From assembly GCA_031272185.1 (NCBI GenBank), contig JAISUG010000028.1, forward strand, positions 1-43,279: a stretch of 43,279 nucleotides of DNA, given 5' to 3'. Both the position numbers and the translations under genes were made by a program. The notes beneath the pieces are model-generated. The model made no database searches. It was not told the origin of the DNA and saw only the letters and a program-made list of their open reading frames with translations. This DNA is from Lachnospiraceae bacterium. Lineage in GTDB: Bacteria; Bacillota; Clostridia; Lachnospirales; Lachnospiraceae. Every line of letters starts with the position of its first letter. Within the stretch, counting starts at the first letter, position 1. This document shows positions 22,952 through 31,598 of the stretch, one piece after another.

Positions 22952-24157
22952 TCAAAAATCCAGCGCATCCCACACGATGGCCTTGTACCGCTCCGGATCC
23001 GTGTCCCCCTCCGTGGAGAAAAACAGCACCTGTGAATCTGCCCCCAGCCCCAGGTGTTCCCGCAGGGGCCTGTATGCGTCCATGGTCATGATGACCGCAA
23101 ATGCGCCGAACCCCACGGCCCCCGACTCCCCGCTGGTGATGGGCGCATCCCCTTTGCGGGGCGCTGCCAGCATCCGCATGCCTTTCGCCGCGACCCAGTC
23201 CGGCGCGCACAGGAACGTGTCCACGTGGTTGCGCAGGATGTCCCAGGAGATGGTGTTGGGCCTGCCGCAGGCCAGCCCCGCCATGATGGTCTGCATGTCG
23301 CCCACCACATGGTACATGGACCCATCGCCCACCTTGCAGCTTTTGTACAGGCATGCCGCCATGTCCGCCTCCACCACCACCACCTTGGGCGGGTGCTTCG
23401 GGTGTATGTTGGCGAAAAACCCCTGCACCGCGCCGGCCAGGGAACCTACCCCCGCCTGGATGAAGATGTGCGTGGGGCATCGGACCTCCCTGTCAAAGAG
23501 CTGCTTGGACGCCTCCAGGGCCATGGTCCCGTACCCCTGCATGATCCATGCGGGGATTTCCTCGTATCCCTCCCAAGCGGTGTCCTGGACCACCACCCCC
23601 CGGGGCGTGGCCGCCGCGGCGTCCGCCGCCATCCGGACGCACTCGTCATAGTTGGCGTCCTCGATGGTGGCGGTGGCGTTTTCCTTGAGGATGTTCTCCA
23701 GGCGGGTCTGGGTGGACCCTTTGGGCATGAAAACCACGGCCTTCTGCTTCAGCTGGTTGGCCGCCCAGGCCACACCCCGCCCGTGGTTGCCGTCGGTGGC
23801 CGTGAAGAACGTGGCCTGCCCGAACTTTTCCCTCATCCGCTCCCCGGTCAGCACCCGAAAAGGCAGGTCCGCCACGTCCCTGCCTGTTTCCTTTGCGATA
23901 TAACGCGCCATGGCATAAGATGCGCCCAGCACCTTGAAAGCATTGAGCCCGAACCGGTAGGACTCGTCCTTGACGTAGATGCCGCCCACGCCCAGCAGCT
24001 TCGCCATCTCGCCCAGGCCCACCAAGGGCGTCGCCTTGTACTGGGGGAAGCTCTCGTGGAAAGCCTTGGCCTTGCGCACCTGGGTCTCCGACATGAGACG
24101 CAGCCTGCCATCCTCTGTCTTCGGGAGCTTGTTGTAAGCCCACTCCATCGTTCTCAT
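22952..24157 (-). CDS. ygeX: Diaminopropionate ammonia-lyase
   Basis: 401 residues from the ATG at 24157; the ATG at 24163 is also in frame, but the aggag lies only one base before it. It is a fold-type II PLP enzyme that deaminates 2,3-diaminopropionate to pyruvate and ammonia. Seen: FGLNAFKVLGASYA with PLP Lys75, TATDGNHGRGVAWAA, GSTQTRLENI, WEGYEEIPAWIMQGYGTM, QAGVGSLAGAVQGFF and SGESGAVGFGAF (pyridine/phosphate loop). Length matches the family. It is the first gene of the ygeX-ygeY-ygeW transcript, driven by a good promoter at 24478-24506 and a repeat-containing leader. Confidence 0.96.
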   Translation of the reverse strand: MRTMEWAYNKLPKTEDGRLRLMSETQVRKAKAFHESFPQYKATPLVGLGEMAKLLGVGGIYVKDESYRFGLNAFKVLGASYAMARYIAKETGRDVADLPFRVLTGERMREKFGQATFFTATDGNHGRGVAWAANQLKQKAVVFMPKGSTQTRLENILKENATATIEDANYDECVRMAADAAAATPRGVVVQDTAWEGYEEIPAWIMQGYGTMALEASKQLFDREVRCPTHIFIQAGVGSLAGAVQGFFANIHPKHPPKVVVVEADMAACLYKSCKVGDGSMYHVVGDMQTIMAGLACGRPNTISWDILRNHVDTFLCAPDWVAAKGMRMLAAPRKGDAPITSGESGAVGFGAFAVIMTMDAYRPLREHLGLGADSQVLFFSTEGDTDPERYKAIVWDALDF

Positions 24158-24301
24158 GGCCATCTCCTATGGCAAACGACATATCGAAACGTACTGGCAT
24201 ATCCGACAATCTGCGGTTATATGCACGTCGGGCGACATGCAAGCACAAAAACATATGTCGTTGACTAGATGATCTGCGAAGCGCCGCCCATGCGTCACAC
24301 G

Positions 24302-24420
24302 CATCACACGCATTGCACATTGCACTCATTATATGCATTATATGCATTATATGCATCACATGCGTCACACGCATCACAGGCATCACAAGCACTACACGCA
24401 TCACGTGCAACGCTCGCATG
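24302..24420. repeat. 9-bp tandem minisatellite, about 13 copies
   Basis: Units of the type CATYAYAYG (cattatatg three times in a row at 24327-24353, then catcacatg, cgtcacacg, catcacagg, ...) repeat every 9 bp, with one 7-bp irregular unit. The array lies in the predicted 5' leader of ygeX. The 677-bp gap 24158-24834 otherwise contains two divergent promoters and an AT-rich stretch (24500-24550), and no gene. Confidence 0.85.
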
Positions 24421-24477
24421 CAGCGCTCAAATGCCGTGGCCGGCCCAGCCAGCCCACAAATCATTTCCGCTGCACAC

Positions 24478-24506
24478 ATCATAGCACCCTTATGGCCAAA
24501 TTGCAA
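24478..24506 (-). promoter_or_regulatory. Promoter for ygeX-ygeY-ygeW
   Basis: Minus strand: -35 TTGCAA (24501-24506), 17-bp spacer, -10 TATGAT (24478-24483). Leader to ygeX about 310 nt, containing the 9-bp array. Confidence 0.65.
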
Positions 24507-24717
24507 TAGGTTTGCTAAATATTTTTTAGGTATTCTAAATTTAATTTTGCGACAGTGCAAGCGCAGATGGCCAACAGAGACACTGGCATGCGACAGGATG
24601 TTGTTGGTGAAACTTGGGGTGATAAAAGAATGAGGTTTTGAGTGGCTAATGCTTGGGTTTTAGGTTACAACATCCAGTATTTCATTGATTCTTGCAAGGG
24701 CACAACCGCAAAACCCA

Positions 24718-24746
24718 TTGACATCCCCGCCCCGCCTTGATACACT
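24718..24746 (+). promoter_or_regulatory. Promoter for the SNF2 ATPase gene
   Basis: Plus strand: consensus -35 TTGACA (24718-24723), 17-bp spacer, -10 TACACT (24741-24746) with extended TG. Its position excludes start codons before about 24752 and supports the ATG at 24835. Confidence 0.8.
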
Positions 24747-24834
24747 GTACCTGATGTGGGCATGTGCCCATGGGCGTCAGATTCGCCGCATGGTATTGTG
24801 GCGCATGGAACGCACTGCCGGATCGGAGGGCGCG

Positions 24835-27387
24835 ATGGAGATCATTTTCACGAAAGACGGCTACCGGGTGGACGACGGCGAACTCTCCATCCGGCAGCTG
24901 TATGACCTGGCTTTCGACAGCGCGCCGCCGGAAGACCCCGCGCTCGCATTTTTGGTATGTATCGCCGAATCGTTGGTGGACCGGGAGCGGCGGGACCCGG
25001 ACCTCTCCCTCACACGCAAGGCATCCGACCCGGAGCCGGCGGCCCTGTTCGAGCTGCTGTGCGGCCTGCCCTACACCCTGGGCGCGGAGTTCGTGGACAC
25101 CGACTGGATCGGGCGCATCTACGGGGAACTGGCCGCTGTCTTCGACGCCGAGCTGGCCGCGTTCGAAGGCACGCCCGAAGCCTATTTCCATTCCAAAAAC
25201 ACCGCCCTGACCGTCAGCGGCAGGGTGTTCTTCCACCTGGTGGAAACCAAAGAAGAGAGCTTCCCCTTCGCATTCCTGGCCACCTACAGCACCAAAGTGG
25301 AGGGCGCGGTCCGGCACCTCCCCCTGAAACGCGCGCTGGAGGAGTTTGGCGGCGACCAGAAAGCCCTCCTGGGGCTTTTGTCCACCGTGTCCAAGGCGGC
25401 CAATGACAGCGCGTTGATCTCCTCCCTCACGGAAAGCGGCGAGCTCTTCCACCCGCTCAAATTCGAGCCCCGGGACGCCTACGACTTCCTGCGGGAGGTG
25501 CCATTTTACGAAGAGTGCGGCATCATCTGCCGCATCCCCGACTTCTGGAAACGCAAATCCAAGGCGCGCCTGTCCCTGACGCTGGGCGCGGGCGAGCCAT
25601 CCCTGCTTGGCATGGATTCCCTCCTGTCATTCACCCCCTCCCTGTTCTTGGGGGACGTGGAGCTTTCCCGGGCCGAGATGGAGGAGCTGCTCTCCCAGGA
25701 CAGCGGCCTCGCTTTCCTGAAAGGCAAATGGGTGGAGGTCAATGGCGAGCGCATCCGCCAGGTCCTGGACGCCCTGGACCGGATGGAAGACCAGGGGCAG
25801 CTCTCCTTCGCCGACGCCATCAAGATCCAGGCGGGCATCACCGAGGGCCCGGACCAAGAAGAGGACACCCAGGTGCAGGTCACCAATGGGCAGTGGCTGG
25901 CGGACGTGTTCGAAAAGCTGGCCTCCCCCGCGCGCATCGAACCCGTCGCCCCCTCGGGGGATTTCCGGGCGGACCTGCGACATTACCAGCAGACCGGGCT
26001 CAACTGGCTGCATTTCATGCGCAGCCTGGGATTCGGCGCCCTGCTGGCGGACGACATGGGCCTGGGCAAGACCGTCCAGATACTGGCGCTCCTGGACAAG
26101 CTGCGGGAGAACGCCCCCGAAACCAAGTCACTCCTGGTAGTACCCGCTTCCCTGCTGGTCAACTGGCAGAAAGAGGCCGCCCGCTTCGCGCCGAAGCTGC
26201 GCCTGTCCGTCATACACGGCGACAACCAGGCCTTGTGCCCGGAGGATGCGGACCTCTTCGTCACCACCTATGGGATGGTCGCCCGCCTGGAGAGCCTGGC
26301 CGGCTTTGCATGGCACCTGCTCATCCTGGACGAATCCCAGGCCATCAAAAACCCCGGCGTGAAGCAGACCAAGGCCGTGAAAGCCCTGCAGGCACAAAGG
26401 AAGATCGCCATGACGGGCACCCCCATAGAGAACCGCCTGGGCGACCTGTGGTCGCTTTTCGACTTCCTGAACCCCGGCCTCCTGGGAACGTCAAAGGAGT
26501 TCACGCAGTATGCCAAACGGCTCCGGGAGTCCCCCGCGGGGTATGCCCGCCTGCGGGGCGCCCTGTCCCCGTTCATCCTGCGCCGCCTCAAGACCGACCG
26601 GTCCGTCATATCGGACCTGCCGGAGAAGAACGAGATCAAGCAATACACCACCCTCACGAAGAAACAGGTCGCCCTGTACACCGCCCTGGTGAAGGAGCTG
26701 GGGCGCGCCTTGCAAAAAGAGCGGGAAGAGCGCACACAGGGCGCCGAAATCCCGGGCATCGCCCGCAAAGGCCGGATCCTCGCCGCCATCATGAAGTTCA
26801 AACAGATCTGCAACCACCCGGACCAGTATGTGGGGCAGACCGGGTTCGACCCCAAGCACAGCGGCAAATTCGCCGCGCTGGCGGAGATCTGCGAGACCAT
26901 CCGGGACAAGCACGAAAGCGTGCTGGTCTTCACCCAGTTTCGGGAGATGTGCGCGCCCCTAAGCGACTACCTCGCCACGGTGTTCGGGCGGGAAGGGCTG
27001 GTGATCCACGGGCAGACCACGCCCAAAAAGCGTGGCGAGATCGTCGAGGAGTTCAACACCCGCTACGTCCCATTCATGGTGCTGTCCCTGAAGGCGGGCG
27101 GCGTGGGGCTGAACCTCACCGCAGCCAACCACGTCATCCACTTCGACCGCTGGTGGAACCCCGCCATAGAGAACCAGGCCACAGACCGCGCCTTCCGCAT
27201 CGGCCAGACCAAAGACGTGATGGTATACAAATTTGTCACCAGCGGCACCATTGAGGAAAAGATCGACACCATGATCGAGTCCAAACAACAGCTCTCCCGG
27301 GATGTCATCGCCGAAAGCAGCGGCGAGGACTGGGTCACCGAGATGTCCGATGCGGACCTGATGCAGCTGTTTAAGCTGGAAGTGTAA
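24835..27387 (+). CDS. SNF2-family DNA-dependent ATPase
   Basis: 850 residues from the ATG at 24835 (MEIIFTKDGYRVDDGE) with ggaggg 5 nt upstream. The N-terminal 370 residues are not assigned to a known fold here. The SNF2 motor follows: DDMGLGKTVQILALL near 405 (motif I), LDESQAIKNPG near 497 (motif II, DESQ), MTGTPIENRLGDLWSLFDFLNPG near 525, then the second RecA lobe with VFTQFREM, LKAGGVGLNLTAANHVIHFDRWWNP and ATDRAFRIGQT near 783. Bacterial members remodel nucleoprotein or recycle RNA polymerase (RapA-like), but most are uncharacterised. The SWIM zinc-finger gene follows by 113 bp, a recurrent bacterial pair. Confidence 0.94.
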   Translation: MEIIFTKDGYRVDDGELSIRQLYDLAFDSAPPEDPALAFLVCIAESLVDRERRDPDLSLTRKASDPEPAALFELLCGLPYTLGAEFVDTDWIGRIYGELAAVFDAELAAFEGTPEAYFHSKNTALTVSGRVFFHLVETKEESFPFAFLATYSTKVEGAVRHLPLKRALEEFGGDQKALLGLLSTVSKAANDSALISSLTESGELFHPLKFEPRDAYDFLREVPFYEECGIICRIPDFWKRKSKARLSLTLGAGEPSLLGMDSLLSFTPSLFLGDVELSRAEMEELLSQDSGLAFLKGKWVEVNGERIRQVLDALDRMEDQGQLSFADAIKIQAGITEGPDQEEDTQVQVTNGQWLADVFEKLASPARIEPVAPSGDFRADLRHYQQTGLNWLHFMRSLGFGALLADDMGLGKTVQILALLDKLRENAPETKSLLVVPASLLVNWQKEAARFAPKLRLSVIHGDNQALCPEDADLFVTTYGMVARLESLAGFAWHLLILDESQAIKNPGVKQTKAVKALQAQRKIAMTGTPIENRLGDLWSLFDFLNPGLLGTSKEFTQYAKRLRESPAGYARLRGALSPFILRRLKTDRSVISDLPEKNEIKQYTTLTKKQVALYTALVKELGRALQKEREERTQGAEIPGIARKGRILAAIMKFKQICNHPDQYVGQTGFDPKHSGKFAALAEICETIRDKHESVLVFTQFREMCAPLSDYLATVFGREGLVIHGQTTPKKRGEIVEEFNTRYVPFMVLSLKAGGVGLNLTAANHVIHFDRWWNPAIENQATDRAFRIGQTKDVMVYKFVTSGTIEEKIDTMIESKQQLSRDVIAESSGEDWVTEMSDADLMQLFKLEV

Positions 27388-27500
27388 GTTTGGTCTCCGG
27401 CGCCGCACACTGCTGGTGTCGGCGCATCACATGGCACACATCCGGCGCCAAGCGAACTATGCCGGCCGCCTGGATGCACAGTCGTATATGGGGGGTACAC

Positions 27501-28220
27501 ATGAGCTGGGGATATGGCTACTACCAGAAGCCATCCGCCGCGACCATCGCAAAGCGGATCGCCAAGAAACGCAAACAGCTGGAAAAGACGCTGGGGGAGC
27601 TGCAGCCCATCACCATTGAGGGGCGGAAACTCGCCACCACCTGGTGGGGGAAGTCCTGGGACGAAAACCTGGAACGGTATGCGGACTATGAAAACCGCAT
27701 CGGCCGCGGGCGCACCTACTGCCGCAACGGCAGCATCCTCCACCTGCAGATTTCCGAGGGGGCAGTCTATGCGCTGGTCGCCGGCACCTCCCTGTACGAG
27801 GTCCACATCCGCATCGACCCCTTGTCCGATGCCAAATGGAAAGGCATCTGCAGCGCCTGCGCCAAGCGGGTGGACAGCATCGCCGCCCTGGTGGAGGGCC
27901 GCTTCCCCAAGGAGCTGGCGGACATCTTCATGAAACAGGGCGACGGCCTCTTCCCCACCCCGAAGGAGATCCACATGGCCTGCGACTGCCCCGACTGGGC
28001 CGGCATGTGCAAACACATCGCCGCGGCGCTCTATGGCGTGGGGAGCCGGTTGGACCAAGACCCCCTGCTGTTCTTCACACTCCGGGGCGTGGAACCGGGC
28101 GAACTCATCAAAAAGAGCGTCGAGGAAAAGATGCAGTCCCTCCTGGCCCATGCGAACCAGACATCCGACCGCATCATCGACGACCCCGCGCAAGTGGAAC
28201 AGATTTTCGGCGTGCTGTGA
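27501..28220 (+). CDS. SWIM zinc-finger protein
   Basis: 239 residues from the ATG at 27501 (MSWGYGYYQKPSAATIAKRIAKK), preceded by gggggg; the 37 codons upstream have no support. Features: a basic N-terminal helix (RIAKKRKQLEKTLGEL); a TTWWGKSWDENLERYADYENRIGRGRTYCRNGSILHLQI module typical of the family; and a SWIM finger CDCPDWAGMCKH (C-x-C-x6-C-x-H) near residues 157-168. SWIM fingers bind nucleic acid or protein partners. The adjacent SNF2 ATPase suggests they act together in a DNA-linked process. The pathway is unknown. Confidence 0.9.
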   Translation: MSWGYGYYQKPSAATIAKRIAKKRKQLEKTLGELQPITIEGRKLATTWWGKSWDENLERYADYENRIGRGRTYCRNGSILHLQISEGAVYALVAGTSLYEVHIRIDPLSDAKWKGICSACAKRVDSIAALVEGRFPKELADIFMKQGDGLFPTPKEIHMACDCPDWAGMCKHIAAALYGVGSRLDQDPLLFFTLRGVEPGELIKKSVEEKMQSLLAHANQTSDRIIDDPAQVEQIFGVL

Positions 28221-28310
28221 AAGATGTGTTCTGAAAGCGTACTCGGAAAGAGATATGCCCCCGTACACCCGTGCCACTGCCCCGGCAGCTTCAAGTACCG
28301 GATCCACAGG

Positions 28311-30359
28311 TCAAGATGCCGACAGTTTACAGACCTCCCCCGCCACTTCCGCCACCGCCTTGCCCACAGTGTCCACCGTCACGTCGGCGGCGGATTCGTA
28401 TATGGGGCCCCGTTCGCACAGAAGCGCCTCCACCTTTTGGGACCTGTCATCCCCAGCCAGCAGAGGGCGCCCCGTATCGCCGGCGAGCCTGGCCAGAGTC
28501 GAGGAGGCATCGGTCTTTAGGTACACCACGGTGCCCAGGCGCCGCATCAGTTCCCGGTTTTCCTCCCTCATAGGCACGCCGCCCCCCATGGAGAAGACAC
28601 AATGGTCTTTTGTGCCGACGAACCCCCGCAGCGCAGCGGTTTCCATCTCCCGGAAACACGCCTCGCCCCTTTCTTCGAAGATCTGCCGGACCGGCATGCC
28701 TGCCATCCGCTCGATCTCAGTATCCAGGTCAACCGTTTCCCACCCGTGGGCCCGGGAGAGCTCCCGCCCCACGCTGGTCTTGCCGCTGCCCATGAAGCCT
28801 ATGAGGACGATGTTCTTCCCCGCCGCCCGCGCCAGCATGGCCAGGGCTTCCTCGGCCAAGGAACCCTTCGTTTGCCGCCCTTGTAAAGCCCCCCCGACCG
28901 ATGACCCCATTTCTCCTGTGGTTGCCCCTTTTGCGGTTGCCCCTTTTGCGGTTGCCCCTGCTGTGGTTGCCCCTTTTGCGGTTGACCCTGCCGTGGTTGC
29001 CCCCGCTGCAGTTGCCCCTGCTGTGGTTGCCCCTTTTGTGGTTGCCCCCGCTGCGATTGCCCCTTCTGCGCTTGCCCCAGCAGCGGTGGTTTGGGCCGTG
29101 GCGTCTTCCACTGCGGCCCCCCCATACAGCGCCTCGCTCATCCATGGCCGCCACAGGGACAGCGCCACTATCCCCTGGTAGAGCAGCATGGGCAGCCCAT
29201 TGTACGCACGTTTCCCCGCAGCGCGCACCCGCTTCATGAATGCGGTCTCGCATGGGGTGTATATGCAGTCGAAGCCCACGTCCACCAGTTGGTAAAATGC
29301 ATCGTCTGCGATGACCACCCCGTCGTTGTCCGGGTGCATCCCCACGCTGGTGGCCTGGATGACCAGATACCCCCCGGAGGGGATCAGAGGGAAATCTTTT
29401 ATGGACAATGCTTCCACCGTCGGCCCTGAGCCCACCGTTTCCTTTTCCACTGCCTGCCCCACTGTGGGTGCGGCCTGCCATGTCGCAGCCCGGGCAGTGG
29501 GCGCAGTCTCCTTTTCCGACATATACAGCCCCCGTGTCATAGGCGGCGAGGGTGCCCTGCCCGGTGGTTCCCCTGCGGCGCCTCCCCCGAAAATCTCCCG
29601 CATCTCGTCCCGCAGCTTCTCTGCCCTGGCCACGTTGCGGTTCAAGATGTACAATGGGCTTGCCCCGGCGCCCAGCAGCGCATATGCGGTAGCCTTCGCC
29701 ACACCACCCGCACCCAAGATGATGGCCGGCCTGCCCGACACCTCCACCCCGGCTTCCCGGATCGCCCGCAGCAGCCCGGGCGAGTCCGTGTTGTACCCTT
29801 TGAACCCATGCTCCGTGCGCACCAATGTATTTACCGCACCCATCGCTCGGGCGGTCTCGTCTATCTCCGCCAGGTAAGGGATGACCGCCTGTTTGTATGG
29901 GAATGTGACATTCATGCCCTTAATGCCGAGGGCGAAAGCGCCCCTGACAGCATCGCCGACCGGATCGGCATCCCTTGCGGCAGCACCGCCATCCATCCCG
30001 GCGCCGATGTCGCCTACAACATCACCGCTGACGGCACTGTCTTCACTGCGCCTGCCGTCCCAGGGCCTGCCGTCCCAGGGCCTGCCGTCCCGGGGCTTGA
30101 CCTCCCCGGGCTTGGCCTCCCCGGGCTTGGCCTCCCCGAGCCTGCTGTACCCGAACTTGGCCTCCCAGGGCCTGCCGTCCCAGGGCCTGCCTATCCCGTC
30201 CGCGCCGCCACCATCCGCAGTTTTGTTCTCCACCGGAAATGTCACATATACGAAGTCTTCCCCGGTTTTTTCAGCAAAAAACCCATGCATGAGCGGCGAC
30301 AGGCTGTGCTCCACCGGGCAGCCCATCAAACCATACACATCCGTCGTACCCTTGACCAT
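28311..30359 (-). CDS. aroE-aroK: Shikimate dehydrogenase-shikimate kinase fusion with three low-complexity insertions
   Basis: 682 residues from the ATG at 30359, with gagg 7 nt upstream; the longer frame opens with TTG. N-terminal AroE: GCPVEHSLSPLMH, NVTFPYK with catalytic Lys156, GAVNTLV, YNTDSPG, and NADP loop LGAGGVAKA near 216. C-terminal AroK: Walker A GFMGSGKT (521-528), DLDTEIE, FREME and SMGGGVP. Together they reduce 3-dehydroshikimate and phosphorylate shikimate. Insertions: about 46-135 (EAKPGEAKPGEVKP, RPWDGRPWDG repeats) inside the AroE substrate domain; about 258-315 inside the NADP domain; and about 415-495, a linker of GATTK/GATTA pentapeptides. All catalytic motifs are intact. 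It lies 9 bp downstream of yqeG. Confidence 0.95.
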   Translation of the reverse strand: MVKGTTDVYGLMGCPVEHSLSPLMHGFFAEKTGEDFVYVTFPVENKTADGGGADGIGRPWDGRPWEAKFGYSRLGEAKPGEAKPGEVKPRDGRPWDGRPWDGRRSEDSAVSGDVVGDIGAGMDGGAAARDADPVGDAVRGAFALGIKGMNVTFPYKQAVIPYLAEIDETARAMGAVNTLVRTEHGFKGYNTDSPGLLRAIREAGVEVSGRPAIILGAGGVAKATAYALLGAGASPLYILNRNVARAEKLRDEMREIFGGGAAGEPPGRAPSPPMTRGLYMSEKETAPTARAATWQAAPTVGQAVEKETVGSGPTVEALSIKDFPLIPSGGYLVIQATSVGMHPDNDGVVIADDAFYQLVDVGFDCIYTPCETAFMKRVRAAGKRAYNGLPMLLYQGIVALSLWRPWMSEALYGGAAVEDATAQTTAAGASAEGAIAAGATTKGATTAGATAAGATTAGSTAKGATTAGATAKGATAKGATTGEMGSSVGGALQGRQTKGSLAEEALAMLARAAGKNIVLIGFMGSGKTSVGRELSRAHGWETVDLDTEIERMAGMPVRQIFEERGEACFREMETAALRGFVGTKDHCVFSMGGGVPMREENRELMRRLGTVVYLKTDASSTLARLAGDTGRPLLAGDDRSQKVEALLCERGPIYESAADVTVDTVGKAVAEVAGEVCKLSAS
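28905..29085 (-). repeat. 15-bp coding repeat in the AroE-AroK linker
   Basis: About ten tandem 15-bp units (ggttgccccttttgc and variants on the plus strand) encode GATTK, GATTA and GATAK pentapeptides. A second repetitive stretch in the same gene lies at about 30050-30190 (units with ccgtcccagggcctg) and encodes the first AroE insertion. Confidence 0.9.
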
Positions 30360-30368
30360 GACCAAACC

Positions 30369-30896
30369 TCACTTAGTCAACCCATCGGCGGCACAGCCAA
30401 CCGCCCCGTGTTTCCCCCACCACCACAAAATCGGTCTCTCAAGTATGCGTTTCAGGCGTATCTGTATCTCTTCCTTTGGGTGGATGGGCTTCACCAGTAT
30501 CGAATACATCCCTGCCCGCTTCGCCCCCCAGATGTCCGTGAAGAGCTGATCGCCCACGAACACAGTGGTTTGGGCCGTGGTCCCCAGGAGCAGGCACGCC
30601 TCGCGGTACCCGCCCACCCCCGGCTTCCCCGCTTTTGCAATAAAATAAGCCCCCAGCGCATCCGCGAAAGGGGCAACCCGCTTCTCGGAGTTGTTGGACA
30701 GCAGGCAGACGCCCACCCCCAGCGATTTTATCTCATGGGCCAGCGCCACTGCGGCCTCGTCCGCCGCAAACCCATGTGGGACGAGGGTATTGTCGATGTC
30801 AAATATGACGCCCCGGACGCCCCGCTTGGCCAATTCCCTGAAAGGGACCTGCGCCGCACTCTCCGCCATCATGTCCGGCCGCAGCCAACCCAGCAT
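30369..30896 (-). CDS. yqeG: YqeG-family HAD IIIA phosphatase
   Basis: 175 residues from the ATG at 30896 (MLGWLRPDMMAESAAQVPF) with agagg upstream. HAD motifs: VIFDIDNTLVPHG (nucleophile Asp33, Asp35), CLLSNNSEKRV, KAGKPGVGGYREA with the conserved Lys, and VGDQLFTDIWGAKRAGM. The YqeG subfamily acts on phosphatidylglycerophosphate or related phosphates in some organisms; in Bacillota it normally precedes yqeH and aroE. Here aroE-aroK follows directly, keeping that arrangement without yqeH. Length is normal with no insertions. Confidence 0.93.
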   Translation of the reverse strand: MLGWLRPDMMAESAAQVPFRELAKRGVRGVIFDIDNTLVPHGFAADEAAVALAHEIKSLGVGVCLLSNNSEKRVAPFADALGAYFIAKAGKPGVGGYREACLLLGTTAQTTVFVGDQLFTDIWGAKRAGMYSILVKPIHPKEEIQIRLKRILERPILWWWGKHGAVGCAADGLTK

Positions 30897-31036
30897 ATTT
30901 ATACCTCTATACCCGATCGCACCAATCCACCCATGACACGCTACGCCGCGCACATGTGCAGTCAGTCCATACCTGACCGCACTTTTGGGCCCTAACCCGG
31001 ATCACATCCGGGCAAAGGGGCTGTGCGCGACCCCTT

Positions 31037-31492
31037 TCACGACTTCTTCAATAGCTTGGAAATCTCTTCCACGAACGTGTTAACGTCCCGGAATGATCGG
31101 TACACCGACGCAAAGCGCACGTAGGCCACCTCGTCCAATGCCGGCAGCCGCTCCATCACCAGCTCCCCGATGACGGACGTGGGGATCTCCTTTTCCTCCC
31201 TGCTGAAAATCACCTTCTCCACTTCGTCCACCAGCGCCGTGATCTGCTCCGTGCTCACGGGGCGTTTGGGGCAAGAGCGCAGGATGCCCGCCTCGATCTT
31301 CGAGCGGTCGTAGGGTTCCCGGGATTGGTCGTTCTTGATGACCATCAGCGGCATGGTTTCCAGTTTCTCATATGTGGTGAACCGTTTGCCGCAGGACTCG
31401 CACTGGCGGCGCCGCCGTATGGAGCAGTTGTCGTCAGCCGGCCGGGAATCGATCACCTTCGTATCCGCCGCGTTGCAATAAGGACATTTCAT
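31037..31492 (-). CDS. nrdR: Transcriptional repressor NrdR
   Basis: 151 residues, the standard length. Zinc ribbon with Cys3, Cys6, Cys31 and Cys34 (MKCPYCNAADTKVIDSR, RRRRQCESCGKRFTTYE), followed by an ATP-cone domain (about 47-137; VIKNDQSREPYDRSKIEAGIL, KRPVSTEQI). NrdR senses dATP/ATP and represses ribonucleotide reductase genes by binding paired NrdR boxes. No nrd operon is in the window, so its targets lie elsewhere. ggggga precedes the ATG by 8 nt. It is 84 bp downstream of ybaK on the same strand. Confidence 0.97.
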   Translation of the reverse strand: MKCPYCNAADTKVIDSRPADDNCSIRRRRQCESCGKRFTTYEKLETMPLMVIKNDQSREPYDRSKIEAGILRSCPKRPVSTEQITALVDEVEKVIFSREEKEIPTSVIGELVMERLPALDEVAYVRFASVYRSFRDVNTFVEEISKLLKKS

Positions 31493-31544
31493 GTTTTATC
31501 CCCCGTTTTCTTGCGTATCACGTTCCGCACCAATACCGTTGCAC

Positions 31545-31598
31545 AAACCCTCAAGCGGTGCCCCCGGCGCAAACCCTCAAGCGGTACCCCCGGCGCCG
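31545..31598 (-). repeat. Duplicated 3' end of ybaK (26-bp period)
   Basis: caaaccctcaagcggt followed by cccccggcgc occurs at 31544 and again at 31570. The second copy contains the ybaK stop codon (31577-31579) and the bases just inside it; the first is a non-coding copy in the gap to nrdR. Confidence 0.8.

Noticed and set aside
24313-24560. Met/His-rich open frame on the minus strand
   Set aside because: Produced by the 9-bp minisatellite; no conserved features.
25515-27254. 579-codon plus-strand frame inside the SNF2 gene
   Set aside because: Alternative frame of a gene with intact SNF2 motifs; Arg/Pro/Gly-biased shadow.
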